The notes below the pieces were generated by a model. It had not been told where the DNA came from. It did no database searches and saw only the letters and a program-made list of their open reading frames with translations. A DNA stretch of 64,000 nucleotides. Origin: Marinobacterium jannaschii DSM 6295. GTDB lineage: Bacteria > Pseudomonadota > Gammaproteobacteria > Pseudomonadales > Balneatricaceae. Positions 62,588-64,000 of this stretch are shown here, one piece after another. The DNA is taken from positions 264,722 to 328,721 of the forward strand of contig NZ_JHVJ01000006.1 of the NCBI RefSeq assembly GCF_000620085.1, written 5' to 3'. How positions within the stretch are numbered: position 1 is the first letter of the stretch; each line of letters starts with the position of its first letter. Both the position numbers and the translations under genes were made by a program.

Positions 62588-62962
62588 TCAGAACTCTTTA
62601 ACCACCGGTTCTTTGGCGATTACGGCGTCCAGCTCATCCGCCAGCAGCCCCAGGCGCTCACGCCCTTCCTGACCGTAGATATATCCATTCAGCCCGGCAC
62701 CACAGGGGGCCTTATCCTCTGTCCCCTCATCGATCTCCAGGCACTGCTCACGAAACGTTTCGAGTACCGGATCATGCAGTATCGGCAGCGACAGAAACAG
62801 CTGCCAGGCCTCTTCCGAGGCCTCACCAGCGATGACCTCTCGAATCAGCTGCAAGGTCTCTTTTCGTCCCGGGCGGTAAGTAGGCGGCCGGCCAAAAGCC
62901 AGCGCCAGGGCAAGCCCTACCAATACAACCAGAGTAACAATAAAGACAACGATAATTTCCAT
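62588..62962 (-). CDS. Unknown membrane-anchored protein, 124 aa
   Basis: One N-terminal membrane helix (IIVVFIVTLVVLVGLALALA) followed by a soluble acidic part with two Cys (FREQCLEIDEGTEDKAPCGA). Its ATG shares one nucleotide with the stop of the gene before it (TGATG), so the two are translationally coupled. No family recognised. Confidence 0.7.
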   Translation of the reverse strand: MEIIVVFIVTLVVLVGLALALAFGRPPTYRPGRKETLQLIREVIAGEASEEAWQLFLSLPILHDPVLETFREQCLEIDEGTEDKAPCGAGLNGYIYGQEGRERLGLLADELDAVIAKEPVVKEF

Positions 62963-63444
62963 CAGTGAACCAGCTGCTCGAACGGAAATTCTGCCAGCCT
63001 GGACGCCGCAGACTCCACTTCAGCCTTATACCTCTTCTCTATCCGATCCATCTCACGCTGGAACTCCCTTTTCTGCTTCGCATCCAGTTTCTGCCAGGCT
63101 TCCAGCATCGGGATGTGTTTCACCTGCTCATAGACCTCCTGAATAACCGCAAAGTCCGGATCCAGGTGTAGGTTGGGTGCCAGCTGATCGATCAGCATAT
63201 AGAGCCGGATACAGGCCTCAGGCAGCTTCAGGCTCTCATCTTCCGGCAAGGCACGGCAGATCACCTGAATACTCATTATCAGATACTCCCGATGCTCTCG
63301 TGCCTTACGCTCAAGTACCTGCCGCTGCTCCTCCTGATCCCGCTTCTGCTGCTCAATCCGACGATACTGTTTAAAGATATAGATGGATAAACCGGCGATT
63401 GCGACCAGACCAATAGCAATTAGTGGATAGGTAAGATCAGCCAT
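62962..63444 (-). CDS. Unknown membrane-anchored coiled-coil protein, 160 aa
   Basis: An N-terminal helix (YPLIAIGLVAIAGLSIYIFK), then a highly charged likely coiled coil (QYRRIEQQKRDQEEQRQVLE), then helices. It is the first of a coupled pair with the 124-aa protein. Both place a soluble domain on the same membrane face, suggesting a complex. No family recognised. Confidence 0.7.
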   Translation of the reverse strand: MADLTYPLIAIGLVAIAGLSIYIFKQYRRIEQQKRDQEEQRQVLERKAREHREYLIMSIQVICRALPEDESLKLPEACIRLYMLIDQLAPNLHLDPDFAVIQEVYEQVKHIPMLEAWQKLDAKQKREFQREMDRIEKRYKAEVESAASRLAEFPFEQLVH

Positions 63445-63697
63445 ATCTCAGATTTCTCCTATGAACGGTTTAATTATCAAGCGGCTGAAGGAATGTACAT
63501 TAAAGACGCCGGATTCGCGAGCTACGAGCCAGCAGTGTGATGCGGAGCCTCGGGAAATACAGGCTTTACCAGTCCGATGGCGAGTTTCGCTTTCAGGGTC
63601 GCGAGCGGTGTACGTGATGAAGCTTACAATGCCCAGCGGCCAACGGGCTGGGGGATAGCCGGGTTCCGCGCGCACGGTTTTTCTCCGGCCGTAAAGG
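63445..63697. other. Spacer between the unknown pair and the rRNA terminator
   Basis: About 250 bp with no convincing gene. A weak open frame on the plus strand (63461-63658) lacks a ribosome site and family-like sequence. Confidence 0.45.
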
Positions 63698-63731
63698 CAA
63701 AAACCCCCGGCCTCAACGAGACCGGGGGTTC
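63698..63731 (-). terminator. rRNA operon terminator
   Basis: On the minus strand AACCCCCGG and CCGGGGGTT form a perfect 9-bp stem around 11 nt, followed by TTT, just downstream of 5S rRNA. Confidence 0.9.
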
Positions 63732-63741
63732 TGCGTATTCA

Positions 63742-63861
63742 ATGCTTGGCGATGACCTACTCTCACATGGGGAGACCCCACACTACCATCGGCGATGCCA
63801 CGTTTCACTTCTGAGTTCGGGATGGGATCAGGTGGTTCCACGGCTCTATGGTCGCCAAGCA
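63742..63861 (-). rRNA. rrf: 5S ribosomal RNA
   Basis: A 120-nt gene on the minus strand beginning TGCTTGGCGACCATAGAG. It contains CCATCCCGAACTCAGAAGTG and GATGGTAGTGTGGGGTCTCC, and its end pairs with the start (TGCTTGGCGA / TCGCCAAGCA). These are conserved 5S positions. Confidence 0.97.
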
Positions 63862-64000
63862 AAAACTGGACAATCTGGACTGTGCTTAATTCTGATACGA
63901 CGATCGCTTGTCTCTCAACCAATCCGGGAGATGGATCTATCGGTGTCTTTACGACGTGTTACTTCAGCAGGCCGTCAAACGCCTTTGGCGTTATATGGTC
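63862..64000 (-). other. 23S-5S rRNA spacer (partial)
   Basis: Sequence between 5S and the window edge. On the minus strand it starts GACCATATAACGCCAAAGGC, typical of the spacer just after a gammaproteobacterial 23S rRNA; the 23S gene itself should lie beyond 64000. No tRNA is seen. Confidence 0.7.

Noticed and set aside
63461..63658. 65-codon plus-strand frame near the rRNA terminator
   Set aside because: No ribosome site and no family features; probably chance.

Overview
The window looks like chromosomal DNA of a GC-rich, free-living, probably marine gammaproteobacterium of the Oceanospirillaceae type. This is inferred from the long (E. coli-class) IlvC, YdhR, ModF, RarD, YegD and Btu-type B12 uptake proteins, the many LysR/AraC/TetR regulators, chemotaxis and c-di-GMP genes, and the rRNA operon end. 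No plasmid or prophage core is visible. Most of the sequence is dense and GC-rich. One AT-rich patch (about 1.86-3.9 kb) behind a tRNA-Leu looks acquired.

Layout. 0-1.8 kb: tgt (cut by the window edge) and queA (queuosine), then tRNA-Leu(CAA) with its own promoter and terminator. 1.9-3.9 kb: an orphan CoiA-like protein with a zinc-binding N-terminus, then the 3' relic of an IS3-type transposase. 3.9-11.8 kb: a LysR/YdhR divergent pair, a small membrane protein, a flippase, an Lrp regulator, a nucleoside-recognition membrane protein overlapping rarD, and a LysR/MFS divergent pair. 12-15.2 kb: ilvC with a LysR-type operator, then modF. 15.2-22.8 kb: two small oxygenase/VOC proteins and a hydantoin-type cluster (hyuB, hyuA, AraC regulator, NCS1 permease). 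22.9 kb: an FKBP isomerase.

23.4-31.5 kb is a vitamin B12 uptake locus in two transcription units, each headed by its own btuB paralogue: btuB2-unknown-btuF and btuB1-btuC-btuD. The btuB2 leader carries a recognisable cobalamin riboswitch. The btuB1 leader is a paralogous copy that has lost about 190 nt containing the aptamer but keeps the flanks. This is the strongest regulatory observation here.

31.6-47 kb: a DEDD exonuclease, a large SWIM-SNF2 helicase, a diguanylate cyclase, an enolase-superfamily enzyme plus MDR dehydrogenase with a divergent LysR, a chemoreceptor, the Hsp70-like YegD and a Cache-PAS-GGDEF-EAL protein. 47-56.6 kb: small unknowns, a LOG protein, a DUF4010 membrane protein, a periplasmic binding protein, a PhnA-like protein, a TetR gene facing HPP and GST genes across three similar operators, a DUF1840 protein and a Kef-type antiporter.

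56.8-62.6 kb is a compact unit: a possible 28-residue membrane peptide, a TonB-dependent receptor, a periplasmic binding protein and a hybrid histidine kinase whose start overlaps the binding-protein stop. With no permease or ATPase beside it, it reads as a ligand-sensing relay rather than an importer; this is inference. The window ends with two coupled membrane-anchored unknowns and, on the minus strand, an rRNA terminator, 5S rRNA and part of the 23S-5S spacer.

Limits: all product names come from reading the sequence by eye. No searches, folding or statistics were run.
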